Positions 42,159-51,370 are shown, counted from the first letter of the stretch. The stretch is DNA of 64,000 nucleotides from JANNVK01 sp031430435 (GCA_031430435.1 JANPBM010000040.1:29212-93211); one strand, 5' to 3'. Program-made: numbers and translations. Notes: a model not told the origin generated them from the letters alone.

Positions 42159-43667
42159 TTAGGCTGCTGCCGCCATTTTCTTCGCTTTCTCGCGAGCTTC
42201 TTCGATTGTTCCGACCATATAAAACGACTGTTCGGGCATATCGTCGCATTTTCCGTCAAGTATTTCGCGGAAACCTTTGATGGTTTCTTCGACTTTGACG
42301 TATTTGCCGGGAATACCCGTAAACTGTTCGCCGACGTGAAACGGTTGCGAAAAGAATCGTTGAATTTTTCTGGCTCGCGCCACGGTTTGGCGGTCGTCGT
42401 CGCTCAATTCGTCGAGTCCGAGAATGGCAATAATATCTTGTAAATCTTTGTAACGTTGCAAGATAAGTTTAATTTCTTGAGCCGTATTGTAATGTTCGTC
42501 GCCGACAATTTGCGGGTCGAGAATACGCGAGTTTGAGGCAAGCGGATCGATTGCCGGATAAATTCCGAGTTCGACAATCTGCCGCGACAACGCCGTAACC
42601 GCGTCCAAGTGAGCAAATGTGGTTGCCGGAGCAGGATCGGTATAATCATCTGCCGGCACATAAACGGCTTGAATCGAGGTAATCGCGCCTGTTTTGGTTG
42701 ACGTGATGCGTTCTTGCATTTCGCCCATTTCCGAAGCCAGCGTCGGTTGATAACCAACCGCCGACGGCATCCGTCCGAGCAATGCCGACACCTCGGAACC
42801 TGCTTGCGTAAAGCGGAAAATGTTGTCAACAAAGAACAACACGTCGTTTCCTTTATCGCGGAAGTATTCGGCAACGGTCAAACCCGACAAAGCCACGCGG
42901 AGTCTCGCTCCGGGAGGTTCGGTCATTTGTCCGTAAACCAAAGCCACTTTCGATTCTTTTAATTGTTCTTTATCAACTTTCGACAAATCGAACGCGCCGG
43001 TTTCTTCCATATTTTCGAGAAACGCATCGCCGTATTTGATAACTTTTGATTCAACCATTTCGCGCAACAAATCGTTGCCTTCACGAGTTCTTTCGCCAAC
43101 GCCCGCAAACACCGAGAATCCGTCTCTGCCTTTTGCCACGTTATTGATAAGTTCCATAATCAAAACGGTTTTACCAACGCCCGCACCGCCGAAAAGACCA
43201 ATCTTTCCGCCGCGCACAAACGGTTGAATCAAATCGATAACTTTGATTCCGGTTTCAAACATTTCGAGTTCGGTGGCTTGTTCGTCGAATGTCGGAGCGT
43301 GGCGATGAATCGACGCGCGTTCGGTTACTTTGACTTCGCCGAGTTCGTCCACAGGTTCGCCGATGACGTTCATGACGCGACCGAGTGTGCCTTCGCCCAC
43401 GGGAACGGTAATCGGTCCGCCAAGATCGATCGCTTTCATTCCGCGAACCATTCCGTCCGTCGGCAACATCGAAACTGCCCGCACGCGACCTTCGCCCAAA
43501 TGCTGTTGGACTTCGCAAACCGTATCAACTACGGTATCTACATCAAATCCTTCGGAAGTAATGCGAAGCGCCTGATAAATCGGCGGTAAATAGTCGCTTG
43601 AAAATTCTACGTCGAGAACAGGTCCGATAATTTGCACGACCCGTCCGAATTGTTCTGTATTAGCCAT
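42159..43667 (-). CDS. atpD: F1 ATP synthase beta subunit
   Basis: Catalytic subunit. ATG 43667 gives 502 residues (MANTEQFGRVVQIIGPVLDV); an upstream TTG is unlikely. Walker A GLFGGAGVGKTVLI, GVGERTREGNDL, VALVYGQMTEPPGAR, Walker B DVLFFVDNIFRFTQAGSEV and GYQPTLASEMGEMQERI are canonical. Only atpD and atpC are here; the genes for alpha, gamma, delta and the Fo subunits must be elsewhere, so the operon is split in this genome. A terminator-like hairpin precedes the gene in its leader. Confidence 0.97.
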   Translation of the reverse strand: MANTEQFGRVVQIIGPVLDVEFSSDYLPPIYQALRITSEGFDVDTVVDTVCEVQQHLGEGRVRAVSMLPTDGMVRGMKAIDLGGPITVPVGEGTLGRVMNVIGEPVDELGEVKVTERASIHRHAPTFDEQATELEMFETGIKVIDLIQPFVRGGKIGLFGGAGVGKTVLIMELINNVAKGRDGFSVFAGVGERTREGNDLLREMVESKVIKYGDAFLENMEETGAFDLSKVDKEQLKESKVALVYGQMTEPPGARLRVALSGLTVAEYFRDKGNDVLFFVDNIFRFTQAGSEVSALLGRMPSAVGYQPTLASEMGEMQERITSTKTGAITSIQAVYVPADDYTDPAPATTFAHLDAVTALSRQIVELGIYPAIDPLASNSRILDPQIVGDEHYNTAQEIKLILQRYKDLQDIIAILGLDELSDDDRQTVARARKIQRFFSQPFHVGEQFTGIPGKYVKVEETIKGFREILDGKCDDMPEQSFYMVGTIEEAREKAKKMAAAA

Positions 43668-43700
43668 TGTATTAAAAAGTTGCTCCTCTATTATAGACAA

Positions 43701-43740
43701 CAAAAAAGGTATGATAACAAAGCAATTAGATTATCATACC
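43701..43740 (-). terminator. Terminator-like hairpin in the atpDC leader
   Basis: Minus strand: stem GGTATGATAA/TTATCATACC (43740-43731 with 43717-43708), 13-nt loop, then six T (43707-43702). It ends 34 nt before the atpD ATG. It either ends read-through from the secreted-protein gene upstream or acts as an attenuator. Confidence 0.7.
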
Positions 43741-43987
43741 GAGTTTTATTGTGCAAAATCAGGTTGTGAAATTTATTTCAAACTTACTTCTTCCACCGGG
43801 ACTTTCTTATAAAAACTACTTTGCAGGCAAAATAGAAGAAAATTAAACACTGATTTCACGGGTTAAGCGGATTTACGCTGAAACAGTTTATAAAAATCCG
43901 TGTAAATCTATTAAATCGACGTTTTTCCGCGTCTGATTTCTTGCTTTTTACCAATAACTTTTTATCGGAAAAGCCTTACTTTTCCCA
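43741..43987. other. Intergenic region upstream of atpDC
   Basis: No gene. It contains a near-palindromic pair of words (CGGATTTACGCTGA... and ...AAATCCGTGTAAATCT, about 43867-43910). No convincing promoter could be singled out. Confidence 0.4.
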
Positions 43988-45211
43988 CTATTGCTTGACC
44001 GCATTCGGAGAATTTGAAGCCGCAGGAAACGGGTTTCCTTTTTTCGGCACTCTGTTTGCCATTGTTTTTCCTTCGGCTGATGTCCACGGCTGTCCGTAGA
44101 AAAGCGATGTTGACGCACCGCTAAGTCTGCCGTCTAAAAGGCTTCCGCCCGCCGGAATTTCCATATCAACCAAAAATGTGTTGTAGCCGAGATTTATGTT
44201 TCCGCGTTGTTCGGGGTGTAATTCGGGCATTCCGTTTGCACCGACTTTAAAGCGAATCATCCGCCAAACGACGTTATCTTTACCGATTTTGCATTCCCAA
44301 TTTCCTTTGTAATCTTCTAAAGCCGGACGATTTTCGCGGGTTTTTTGCCAAGTTATCGGCAGACTTGTATTTAACATTTGGAAGCGGATTTTATCTTCAA
44401 ACGGTTTTCCGGCTTTATATTTGGGTGAAATTCGGTCTTGATAAATTTCTTGATAATAAAATTCATATCTTGATTCGGCTTGCGTCGCGTATGGCAGCGG
44501 TCCGGGCATCGGCACAGATTTTCCGTCCACCGAACAGCTTACCGGAGCATACGGCGGAACAATTCCTTCTTCGCTCGGCGAAAGACTGAAATGCAGTTCA
44601 ATCCGATTTTCACCGCTTCGGTCGGGACTTTGACGGACATCAAAATACGGAATATAACCTGTCGGACGCAAGAAAATAAAAGCAACCGGAGCTTCGTTGT
44701 GTCGGTTGATAATGTATCGCGGCGGTTCATTTCCGGGTTGTTGCCCTTGCGGAACACGATTTATTGCACGAACATCAATTTTATAAGTGCGGACGAGTTT
44801 TTCCGCTTTCGTCTCGCCATTTACGGTAAAAACTTTAACCTCAAATTCGCCCGTTTCTTTGGTTGCCGATTTGCCGAGCCAACATCCGATTGTCCGCAAA
44901 TAACTTTCGTCTAAAGCGTTGTTTTCATTGCGATAAGCCCACGCTTCGCAACGTGTTGAAAAAACTTGCTTACCGGCTTTGGAAACGACAAAATTTAATT
45001 GGCTTCCATCAGGATAATTACCGATTACGCGAACCCAATATTTGAGCGTCCAGCCCGTTGATGTCAGAATATTATTGCCTGTCAATTCAGAGGTTGAATA
45101 TGCTTCAAACCAAGTAAAACCATCGTCCGCAACGTCTTGGCGTTTGGTTTGCGAATAAACGCTCAAACTCAATAAAACCGGTATGCAAATAATTAAAATT
45201 GTTTTTTTCAT
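43988..45211 (-). CDS. Secreted protein of unknown function
   Basis: 407 residues. Signal peptide KKTILIICIPVLLSLSVYSQ, cleaved after YSQ. The mature part is rich in beta structure and aromatic residues: STGWTLKYWVRVIGNYPDGS, ARCEAWAYRNE-like and GNWECKIGKDNVVWRMIRFK. Four Cys (CEAW, GCWLG, SCSV, WECK) could form two disulfides in the periplasm. I recognise no family. It stands alone; the hairpin at 43701-43740 may end its transcript about 250 bp later. Confidence 0.72.
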   Translation of the reverse strand: MKKTILIICIPVLLSLSVYSQTKRQDVADDGFTWFEAYSTSELTGNNILTSTGWTLKYWVRVIGNYPDGSQLNFVVSKAGKQVFSTRCEAWAYRNENNALDESYLRTIGCWLGKSATKETGEFEVKVFTVNGETKAEKLVRTYKIDVRAINRVPQGQQPGNEPPRYIINRHNEAPVAFIFLRPTGYIPYFDVRQSPDRSGENRIELHFSLSPSEEGIVPPYAPVSCSVDGKSVPMPGPLPYATQAESRYEFYYQEIYQDRISPKYKAGKPFEDKIRFQMLNTSLPITWQKTRENRPALEDYKGNWECKIGKDNVVWRMIRFKVGANGMPELHPEQRGNINLGYNTFLVDMEIPAGGSLLDGRLSGASTSLFYGQPWTSAEGKTMANRVPKKGNPFPAASNSPNAVKQ

Positions 45212-45313
45212 AAGTATTCAAGATTCAGCGGACGATGAATAATCAACGACCGCATTGAATCGGAGTTACGCGAGGTTTCCGGTCTCGCTTTCTCTGCTCG
45301 AAAGAAAGATGAA

Positions 45314-45346
45314 TTGCGGACAATTATTTTTCGTAACCGTCCGCAA
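45314..45346 (-). terminator. Possible terminator hairpin
   Basis: Stem TTGCGGAC (45314-45321) with GTCCGCAA (45339-45346), 17-nt loop, no T tract. Located 59 bp after the stop of the small secreted gene at 45405-45869. Confidence 0.4.
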
Positions 45347-45404
45347 ATAACAGATTATTGTCGCGGCTTTTCAGCCGACAATTTACTCGTTCCGGAAATT
45401 TCGG

Positions 45405-45869
45405 TTACACGCCGATTATCCAAGAACTGTTTCCATACGTTCGATTCGCATTGCAAACCGTGGCAGACGGCACAAATTCCTTGCTTGTTACATCGCCCGA
45501 CCAATTTGCGTTTCTGCCGTCCGATTTCCAACGATAGATAAATTTCACTTTTGTAATTTGCTCGCCTTCGGAATCACTTAAATCATCTCCGCCGGTTGTG
45601 AATGTACTGCCTTGGTTGACGACCAGATTCGGCAAATCTTCGGTTTGCCATTTGCCGTTTGCTTTGTTGTAATAGGTAACTTTGCGGATTTCGATCTGCC
45701 CGTTTTGGGCGTGCTGATTTTTCGCCGAGAATTTTACATTTTTGCAGTTGTCGCCAAAGAAAAATGTTCCGGCTTCAACTGATGCAGCTTCAACTTTTGT
45801 TGCGGTCGGCAAAGTTGTCAGCCCGAAAATACCCAATGTGATTGCGATTGCTATTATTGTCTTTTTCAT
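45405..45869 (-). CDS. Small secreted protein, paralogue of 45926-46396
   Basis: 154 residues with AGGAG 8 nt before the ATG. A signal peptide ends near KVEAA. The mature domain FFFGDNCKNVKFSAKNQHAQ, QIEIRKVTYYNKANGKWQTE, GGDDLSDSEGEQITKVKFIY and WSGDVTSKEFVPSATVCNAN aligns over its full length with the neighbouring gene (about half of positions identical by eye). Two Cys are conserved in both, probably a disulfide. Predicted all-beta fold. Function unknown; the strong ribosome site suggests an abundant envelope protein. Confidence 0.8.
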   Translation of the reverse strand: MKKTIIAIAITLGIFGLTTLPTATKVEAASVEAGTFFFGDNCKNVKFSAKNQHAQNGQIEIRKVTYYNKANGKWQTEDLPNLVVNQGSTFTTGGDDLSDSEGEQITKVKFIYRWKSDGRNANWSGDVTSKEFVPSATVCNANRTYGNSSWIIGV

Positions 45870-45925
45870 TTTATTATCTCCTGTTTAGATTTGAAATGAC
45901 TACTTTTTGAGTCGCCTTTCCGATT

Positions 45926-46396
45926 TTAATTGCCAATTTCCCAGTTCGGTCCGCCAAAGCTTTTGTTTGCATTACAAGTTGGGCTTGCGGGATTAAACTC
46001 CTTACTGCTAACATCGCTTGACCAAGCCGCTCCTCTTCCTGTCCCTTTCCATTGGTAAATGAATTTAACTTTCGTCAAATCTTCGCCTTCCGAATCAGGC
46101 ACGTTATTTGCCGCTGTTGTAAAAGTTGCACCTTGAGCGTAAACTTTGCCCGGAAGATCAATCGTGTACCAAGTTCCGCTTGCACGGTTATAGACTTTTA
46201 CGGCTTTCATCTTAATTTGACCGTTTTGGTTTTGCAGATTTTTGCCGCTAAACGTGACATTTGTGCATGCATCCCCAAAATTGAAGGTACTTGTTTCCAG
46301 CGAACCGGCTGAAACTTTTGTTTCTGATTGCAAAAATGTAAGTCCTAAAACACTCATTCCTACTGCGATTGCGATTGTTAAAATTATTTTTTTCAT
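45926..46396 (-). CDS. Small secreted protein, paralogue of 45405-45869
   Basis: I prefer the second ATG (46396), 9 nt from AGGAG, over the one at 46402, only 3 nt away. Signal peptide, then FNFGDACTNVTFSGKNLQNQ, QIKMKAVKVYNRASGTWYTI, NNVPDSEGEDLTKVKFIYQW and WSSDVSSKEFNPASPTCNAN, all parallel to the downstream copy, including both Cys and the WEIGN/WIIGV ending. The pair is a tandem duplication, 56 bp apart, most likely co-transcribed. No known family. Confidence 0.8.
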   Translation of the reverse strand: MKKIILTIAIAVGMSVLGLTFLQSETKVSAGSLETSTFNFGDACTNVTFSGKNLQNQNGQIKMKAVKVYNRASGTWYTIDLPGKVYAQGATFTTAANNVPDSEGEDLTKVKFIYQWKGTGRGAAWSSDVSSKEFNPASPTCNANKSFGGPNWEIGN

Positions 46397-46503
46397 TTTC
46401 ATTGTCTCCTTATTTTTCTGTCTTTATTTTGCGGAATATTCATCCCGTTTCGGCAACCTTTCGTTACCTGAAATTGTTTGTCTTTATTTATCGTCGCCGA
46501 TAA

Positions 46504-47142
46504 TTATTCGTTCGGCTTTTTAGTCGCGGGCTTGCTTGGCGGATTTGCATTTTGGTTTGCCATTATTTTCCTGACCATCCGACGAATCTTTCTTCGCTTA
46601 CTCGCGTTAGGTTCGGTTTTTGTTTCGGCGGAATCGGACGCAGTTGTTTCTTCCGTTGATGTCGTTTCGGCGGCGGTCGAGGTCTCTGCAATCGGCGGAG
46701 TTGCCGAAGTTGTCGTTGTGTCGGATGATTCTGCGGTGGTCGTTGCCGCAGATTCGGTTGAAGTTGCGGACGAATCCGACGACGAACTTTCTCCGCTCCG
46801 GACGGTCATCGCGTTGGTTTTCGGTTTGGTTGTTTTTTGCTTTGGAAGCACTATATTTACTACTTGTTGAATAGTTTTTCCCGTCTGATTGCCTTTTCGA
46901 TTCTTTTGTTGTTTTTTAGCCTTACCGGTTTTGGTTGCGCCGTTCGATTCGGGTTGAACTTCTTCGGTATTTTCAGTCGCGGGCGGCACAGGTTTACTTT
47001 CCTTTTTTACCTTTTCGGCATTTGCTTTAGCTGCTCGACCGGCTTTTCGTTTCATTTTCGCGTTCGGTTGCCCGAATATGTTTGTTGTAAATAGCATCGC
47101 AACCAGGGCGATGAAAATAACGATTAGATTTTTCTTTGACAT
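46504..47142 (-). CDS. Secreted low-complexity Ser/Thr/Glu-rich protein
   Basis: 212 residues. AAGGAG lies upstream of ATG 47142. Signal peptide KKNLIVIFIALVAMLFTTNI ending FGQ. The mature protein has a basic first part (KMKRKAGRAAKANAEKVKKE), a Ser/Thr/Ala/Glu-rich middle of about 65 residues and a basic end (KRRKIRRMVRKIMANQN). Probably disordered. The first 25 residues resemble the signal of the small basic protein encoded 15 bp upstream on the same strand, so the two may be diverged duplicates. Function unknown. Confidence 0.68.
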   Translation of the reverse strand: MSKKNLIVIFIALVAMLFTTNIFGQPNAKMKRKAGRAAKANAEKVKKESKPVPPATENTEEVQPESNGATKTGKAKKQQKNRKGNQTGKTIQQVVNIVLPKQKTTKPKTNAMTVRSGESSSSDSSATSTESAATTTAESSDTTTTSATPPIAETSTAAETTSTEETTASDSAETKTEPNASKRRKIRRMVRKIMANQNANPPSKPATKKPNE

Positions 47143-47156
47143 TTTTTTCTCCTTTT

Positions 47157-47372
47157 TTATTTTTTATTTTTTTTCATTCGATAAATCTTGCGGCGCGCCT
47201 GTTTTTCTTTGGGCTGTAATCCGGCACGCTCTTTCCATATAACTTTGCCGGCGGATTTTGCTTTGTCTCTGTCTCGTTTGGCTTTTCGTTTATTGTCTTG
47301 CCCGAAGGCGTTTGCCGAAAAAAACAATGCTAAACCGATAATTGCGATTGCGATTAAATTTCTTTTCAACAT
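47157..47372 (-). CDS. Very small secreted basic protein
   Basis: 71 residues. AGGAG lies 9 nt before the ATG. The signal KRNLIAIAIIGLALFFSANA is followed by FGQ, then about 46 residues with 21 Lys or Arg (KRKAKRDRDKAKSAGKV, KEKQARRKIYRMKKNKK). Such a charge pattern suggests binding to nucleic acid, polyanionic polysaccharide or a membrane outside the cytoplasm. It is first in a minus-strand run and divergent, over 155 bp, from the winged-helix regulator gene, which may control it (inference). Confidence 0.65.
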   Translation of the reverse strand: MLKRNLIAIAIIGLALFFSANAFGQDNKRKAKRDRDKAKSAGKVIWKERAGLQPKEKQARRKIYRMKKNKK

Positions 47373-47475
47373 TACTCTTTGCTCCTTTTTATTTTTGTTA
47401 TAAAATTAAGTCGAAAACTGCGTTCGGCTCGGTTGTCTCGGATGACGTAAAGATTAAAATGATTTGCAGCGAAAA

Positions 47476-47521
47476 GTCCTCAAAGAATCGCTCAAAAAGT
47501 TCTCAAAAAGTTCTCAAAAGG
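47476..47521 (+). promoter_or_regulatory. 11-bp direct repeats before the winged-helix regulator gene
   Basis: Three contiguous copies of TTCTCAAAAAG type (47489-47499, 47500-47510, 47511-47521) and one degenerate copy at 47476-47486. The 11-bp phase places them on one face of the helix, as for an OmpR-type winged-helix operator. The last copy also supplies AGG as ribosome site 6 nt before ATG 47528. Confidence 0.5.
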
Positions 47522-47527
47522 TCTAAA

Positions 47528-49702
47528 ATGAATGAAATAAAGAGCTTATATAAATTTGGCGGTTTCCGATTCGATGCCCAAACCAACACACTTTGGCGTG
47601 AAAACGATTTAATTCAACTTTCGCCAAAGGCTTTGGAACTGCTCAAATTGCTGATTGAACACCACGGCGAGATTGTTTCAAAGCAAGAAATTTTCGATAA
47701 AGTTTGGGCTGATACGTTTGTCGAAGAAGGCGTTTTGACGCAAAATATTTACACGCTTCGGCAAGTACTCGGAACAGATGAAAACGGCAAGCAACTAATT
47801 GAAAACATCGCCCGCAAAGGTTATCGGCTGAGTGTTGCGGTTATTTACGAAGATTTTGAAGAAAGACGAAAAGACGTTGAGACGAAGCGACCGAGAGACG
47901 ACGCACGATTTGAAAACGCGGAAACTTACGTCTCGCCTTCACGCCGTCGCCTTGTCTCAACGTCAATCATTATTGCTCTCGCTTTAAGCATTTTTTCATA
48001 CGTCGGTTATCGTTATTTTTCCGCAAATTCGCCCGAAATACCGCAAAAACAAACTTCCGAATTAAAGTTCAAACAGTTGACCGATACAGGCGATACAAGT
48101 TATTTGACCGTTTCGCCGGACGGGAATTTGGTCGCCTACACTCGCGGTTCAGATATTTTCCTGCGTAATTTGCAAACTGCCGGCGAAGTTAAATTGAACA
48201 TCGAAAATGCTCAAAAAGCAGGTTGTCTGCAATTTTCGCCCGACGGCAATTCGATATTTTTCGGAACATTGAACAACCGCGATAAAAAAGGAAGTATTTT
48301 TCGTGTTTCGCAATCGGGCGGAATCGCGGAAGAAATTACGGACAACGTTTGGACAGGTTTTTCGTTGTCGCCTGACGGCAAAGAACTTGCCTTTGTGCGA
48401 AAGTTTCCGAACGAAAATAAACAAAGTTTGATTATCAAAAACTTGGCAACGAACACCGAGAAACCGTTGAAAACATTAAGTTTACCCGAAGAATTTTATT
48501 GGAATAATTATCCCGCGTGGTCGTCCGACGGCAAAAAAATTGCGATGGTTGCAGTCAACCAAACCGAACATTTTTCACGGTTATTTTTGATTGAAGCCGA
48601 AAATTTGAAAGAAACCGAACTGAAGCCGAACTTTCGCAACATCGAACAAATCGTTTGGAATTCCGACGGTAAATCGCTGATTATTTCCGCCAACGACGAC
48701 AAAAACTTTCAGCTTTGGAAACTTTCAATCGCGGACGGCAGCGTTAAACGCATCACCAACGACCTTAATTCATACCTCGGAATTGCTGTTTCAAACGACC
48801 GAAAACAACTTGTTTCACGCCAACGAGTTTATTTTTCAAACATTTGGATCGGCAAAAAAGACGACATAAATAACTTGAAACAAATAACTGACGGAACTTC
48901 GCGCAACGACGGTTTAAACGGGTTGGCGTGGATTGACGAAGAAAAAATTGTCTATTCGACCAACGACGAAAAAATCCGCGATTGGAATTTGCAGATTTTA
49001 AATACGGCTGACGGAACGCGGCAAAAACTTACTTTCGATTCCGAAATTCAAAACGATAATCCGACGGTTTCGCCCGATAAACAAACGATTTATTTTTCAT
49101 CCGACCGCAATAAACAAAGCCGCATTTGGCAAATTGACGCTGCCGGAAAAACTCTGAAACAGACAACTTTCGGCGAAGATGAAACTCATCATTTTCCGCA
49201 AGTTTCGCCCGACGGAAAGTTTCTTTACTTCATTATCAAAAGCGGTCGTTCATCAACCGTCGGACGAAAATCTTTGGAAGGGAATTCTGTGCAAGAATTA
49301 TCGGGAAAAACGCAATTCGTGCCGGGAAACTTTTTGTCGTTATCGCCCGACGGCAAGTTTTTGGCTTTTCAAAACATTGGCAGCGATGCAAATTCAAAGT
49401 TCCAACTTGCGGTTATTTCAACCGAAAACCCTGAAAACGTCGAGTTTACGGAAATCGAACCGTTACAACAAAAAATTCAATGGAGCAATAACGGCAAGTT
49501 TTTTGATTTTGTTGCGGGAAATGTCAAACAATCGGGAATTATGCGGCAATCAATCGAAAAAGATGCAAAACCGGTTCAGCTTTTGAATGCAACAGAAGCA
49601 AGTATTTTCAATTTTGCGTGGTCGCCAAGCGGTGAAAATTTGGCAGTTTCACGCGGACAACTTTTAAGAGATATGGTTTTGCTGACAAATTTTGACAGAT
49701 AA
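47528..49702 (+). CDS. Winged-helix DNA-binding membrane protein with TolB/PD40 propeller
   Basis: 724 residues from ATG 47528 (MNEIKSLYKFGGFRFDAQTN). N-terminal OmpR/CadC-type winged helix (LSPKALELLKLLIEHHGEIV, EGVLTQNIYTLRQVLG, IENIARKGYRLSV), a cytoplasmic linker, one membrane helix (ISTSIIIALALSIFSYVGYR, near 145-165), then an external propeller of PD40 repeats (LTVSPDGNLVAY, LQFSPDGNSIFFG, FSLSPDGKELAFV and more). This is the acidobacterial one-component sensor layout: the propeller senses something in the periplasm and the wing binds DNA. The divergent small secreted genes are likely targets. Confidence 0.9.
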   Translation: MNEIKSLYKFGGFRFDAQTNTLWRENDLIQLSPKALELLKLLIEHHGEIVSKQEIFDKVWADTFVEEGVLTQNIYTLRQVLGTDENGKQLIENIARKGYRLSVAVIYEDFEERRKDVETKRPRDDARFENAETYVSPSRRRLVSTSIIIALALSIFSYVGYRYFSANSPEIPQKQTSELKFKQLTDTGDTSYLTVSPDGNLVAYTRGSDIFLRNLQTAGEVKLNIENAQKAGCLQFSPDGNSIFFGTLNNRDKKGSIFRVSQSGGIAEEITDNVWTGFSLSPDGKELAFVRKFPNENKQSLIIKNLATNTEKPLKTLSLPEEFYWNNYPAWSSDGKKIAMVAVNQTEHFSRLFLIEAENLKETELKPNFRNIEQIVWNSDGKSLIISANDDKNFQLWKLSIADGSVKRITNDLNSYLGIAVSNDRKQLVSRQRVYFSNIWIGKKDDINNLKQITDGTSRNDGLNGLAWIDEEKIVYSTNDEKIRDWNLQILNTADGTRQKLTFDSEIQNDNPTVSPDKQTIYFSSDRNKQSRIWQIDAAGKTLKQTTFGEDETHHFPQVSPDGKFLYFIIKSGRSSTVGRKSLEGNSVQELSGKTQFVPGNFLSLSPDGKFLAFQNIGSDANSKFQLAVISTENPENVEFTEIEPLQQKIQWSNNGKFFDFVAGNVKQSGIMRQSIEKDAKPVQLLNATEASIFNFAWSPSGENLAVSRGQLLRDMVLLTNFDR

Positions 49703-49741
49703 AAAGGTTTCATCCGCCGGAAATCAATTTTTACGCAACAG

Positions 49742-49784
49742 AAAAGTTGTGCGGAAAGTAAATCGATGTTTCTGCACAACTTTT
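49742..49784. terminator. Bidirectional terminator
   Basis: Stem AAAAGTTGTGC (49742-49752) with GCACAACTTTT (49774-49784) between the convergent regulator gene and the propeller gene; A and T flanks suit both directions. Confidence 0.85.
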
Positions 49785-49804
49785 AATTACCCGTTCCCGA
49801 TGCG

Positions 49805-51127
49805 TTAAAACGCCACAGGTTCGGAAGTAAAGTCGGTTTTTATTTCGCCCGCGCTTTCGTAAATCATGGTTATGCCTCTGTCAATCAAATGAGGCATCCG
49901 TCCCGACTCCGCTTTTTTAACGGTATTCCAAAAAGTCGGAGCGGCGGAAGTTGTCCAAGTTCCTTCTTTGAGAAAAATATTTGTATATGACGCAGTCGAA
50001 ACCGTGTCTTGCGAATTAAAGTAAGCAAGTCTGAATGTTCCCTCAAACGGCGGATAGCCCGGAGCAGATCGTACCGTTCCGACATCGGCAACCACCGCAG
50101 AAACCGTATCGCCGCCAAATAAATCAATTCTGTCCCAATAAGATTGGGATTGATTGGTTTTGGCAAATTTAGTTTTCCAAAGACTTCCGAAAGGACGGAA
50201 ACTGTAAGCAAGAAAAAATTCGCCCGTGTCTCTGTTTGCCGCCAATGAAACCGAACCGACTTCGGGATTAGTTGCGGGGTAAAATTCTCCGTAAGAATTT
50301 GTAAACCATCCGCCGTTCAAACCGCGTTCTTTTACAGAAACACCTGCGGAGCCGCCGGAGCATGAGCCGCCGGCAATAACTTCGGAATAGTATGCGACTC
50401 TGACAAGTGGCGCCGATCCGGTTGAATTGACGAGTGCAATCGACGGTAATCTGTTTTTAATACCTGCCGTGCAAACGAGCGGCGAAAATACCCATTCGGG
50501 ATTAGTTACAGGCAACGGCGAAACAGTATTAATTTCACTGTAGAAAACGGCAAATGAAGCCCAAGTCAGATACATTTTGCCGCCATATCCGATAATCGAA
50601 GGTTCTTTGCCCGCAACTGCTCCCGTTACTAATTGAGTGGCTCCGCTCCAACCTCCGTTGTTGAGTTTGTAAAAATAATAAATTTGGTTATTGTCCGAAT
50701 AGGCAACCCCCAGATTATCGAAATCATCAACGCCGATAGTCGGTGTCACTCCGGTTGAACTTAACGTTACGGGCAAACTCCAATTTTTGCCGCCATTGAT
50801 TGATGAAATATATTTGATGCCGTTATCCGCATAAATTGCGTGAAGCGCATTGGTTGAGTCGGCTACGATTTTATTTCCGTTGACACTGTCCAACGCTTTG
50901 GTCGCAGAAATTGTCGCCGCCGTGGTGCTGAACGGAGTCGGAACAGGTATTGGCGCCACGCACTTACAGCGCACACAAGACTTGCCGAGACCGCATTCGG
51001 CATCTGACACGCAGCACCGTTTCGCGGCTTTGGCAGAAGTGCCGGGTAATGCAAAAATAAATGCCGAAGCTCCTGTCAGCATCATTAAAATCAATAGTTT
51101 TGAAAATAAACTTTTTCTCGAGTTCAT
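49805..51127 (-). CDS. Secreted beta-propeller (sialidase/BNR-like) protein with Cys-rich N-terminus
   Basis: 440 residues, AAGGAG 6 nt before the ATG. After a signal peptide (residues 1-35) comes a six-Cys motif, AKRCCVSDAECGLGKSCVRC plus KC, the same as in the 62-residue protein encoded upstream. The rest is propeller-like: an Asp-box (SINGGKNWS), NLGVAYSDNNQIYYFYKLN and EPSIIGYGGKMYLTWASFAV. No catalytic sialidase residues (Arg triad) can be named with confidence, so it may only bind glycans or proteins. Last gene of the long minus-strand series; two large hairpins lie just upstream of it. Confidence 0.75.
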   Translation of the reverse strand: MNSRKSLFSKLLILMMLTGASAFIFALPGTSAKAAKRCCVSDAECGLGKSCVRCKCVAPIPVPTPFSTTAATISATKALDSVNGNKIVADSTNALHAIYADNGIKYISSINGGKNWSLPVTLSSTGVTPTIGVDDFDNLGVAYSDNNQIYYFYKLNNGGWSGATQLVTGAVAGKEPSIIGYGGKMYLTWASFAVFYSEINTVSPLPVTNPEWVFSPLVCTAGIKNRLPSIALVNSTGSAPLVRVAYYSEVIAGGSCSGGSAGVSVKERGLNGGWFTNSYGEFYPATNPEVGSVSLAANRDTGEFFLAYSFRPFGSLWKTKFAKTNQSQSYWDRIDLFGGDTVSAVVADVGTVRSAPGYPPFEGTFRLAYFNSQDTVSTASYTNIFLKEGTWTTSAAPTFWNTVKKAESGRMPHLIDRGITMIYESAGEIKTDFTSEPVAF

Positions 51128-51285
51128 AAAATTCTCCTTTTGTTTAGTTGTTAGATGTTTTTAATCAGCTTGTAAAAAAGATGGTTTGCGGGGTAAGACA
51201 AATTAAAATCTTTTGACAACTTTCAGACAAAGCTAACGCCGGATAAACAAACTGTGTCGTTTACCGCAACAGATATTTTGACTGA

Positions 51286-51345
51286 TTATTTAACTGAATT
51301 TTGATTACAAAACTTGAGATTTATCGTCAAAATTCAATTAAATAA
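51286..51345. repeat. Large inverted repeat 1 upstream of propeller gene
   Basis: 19-bp arms, TTATTTAACTGAATTTTGA (51286-51304) and its complement (51327-51345), with one mismatch and a 22-nt loop. AT-rich. Confidence 0.7.
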
Positions 51346-51370
51346 ACTCTCTGACGGCTTGGTTTATTTA

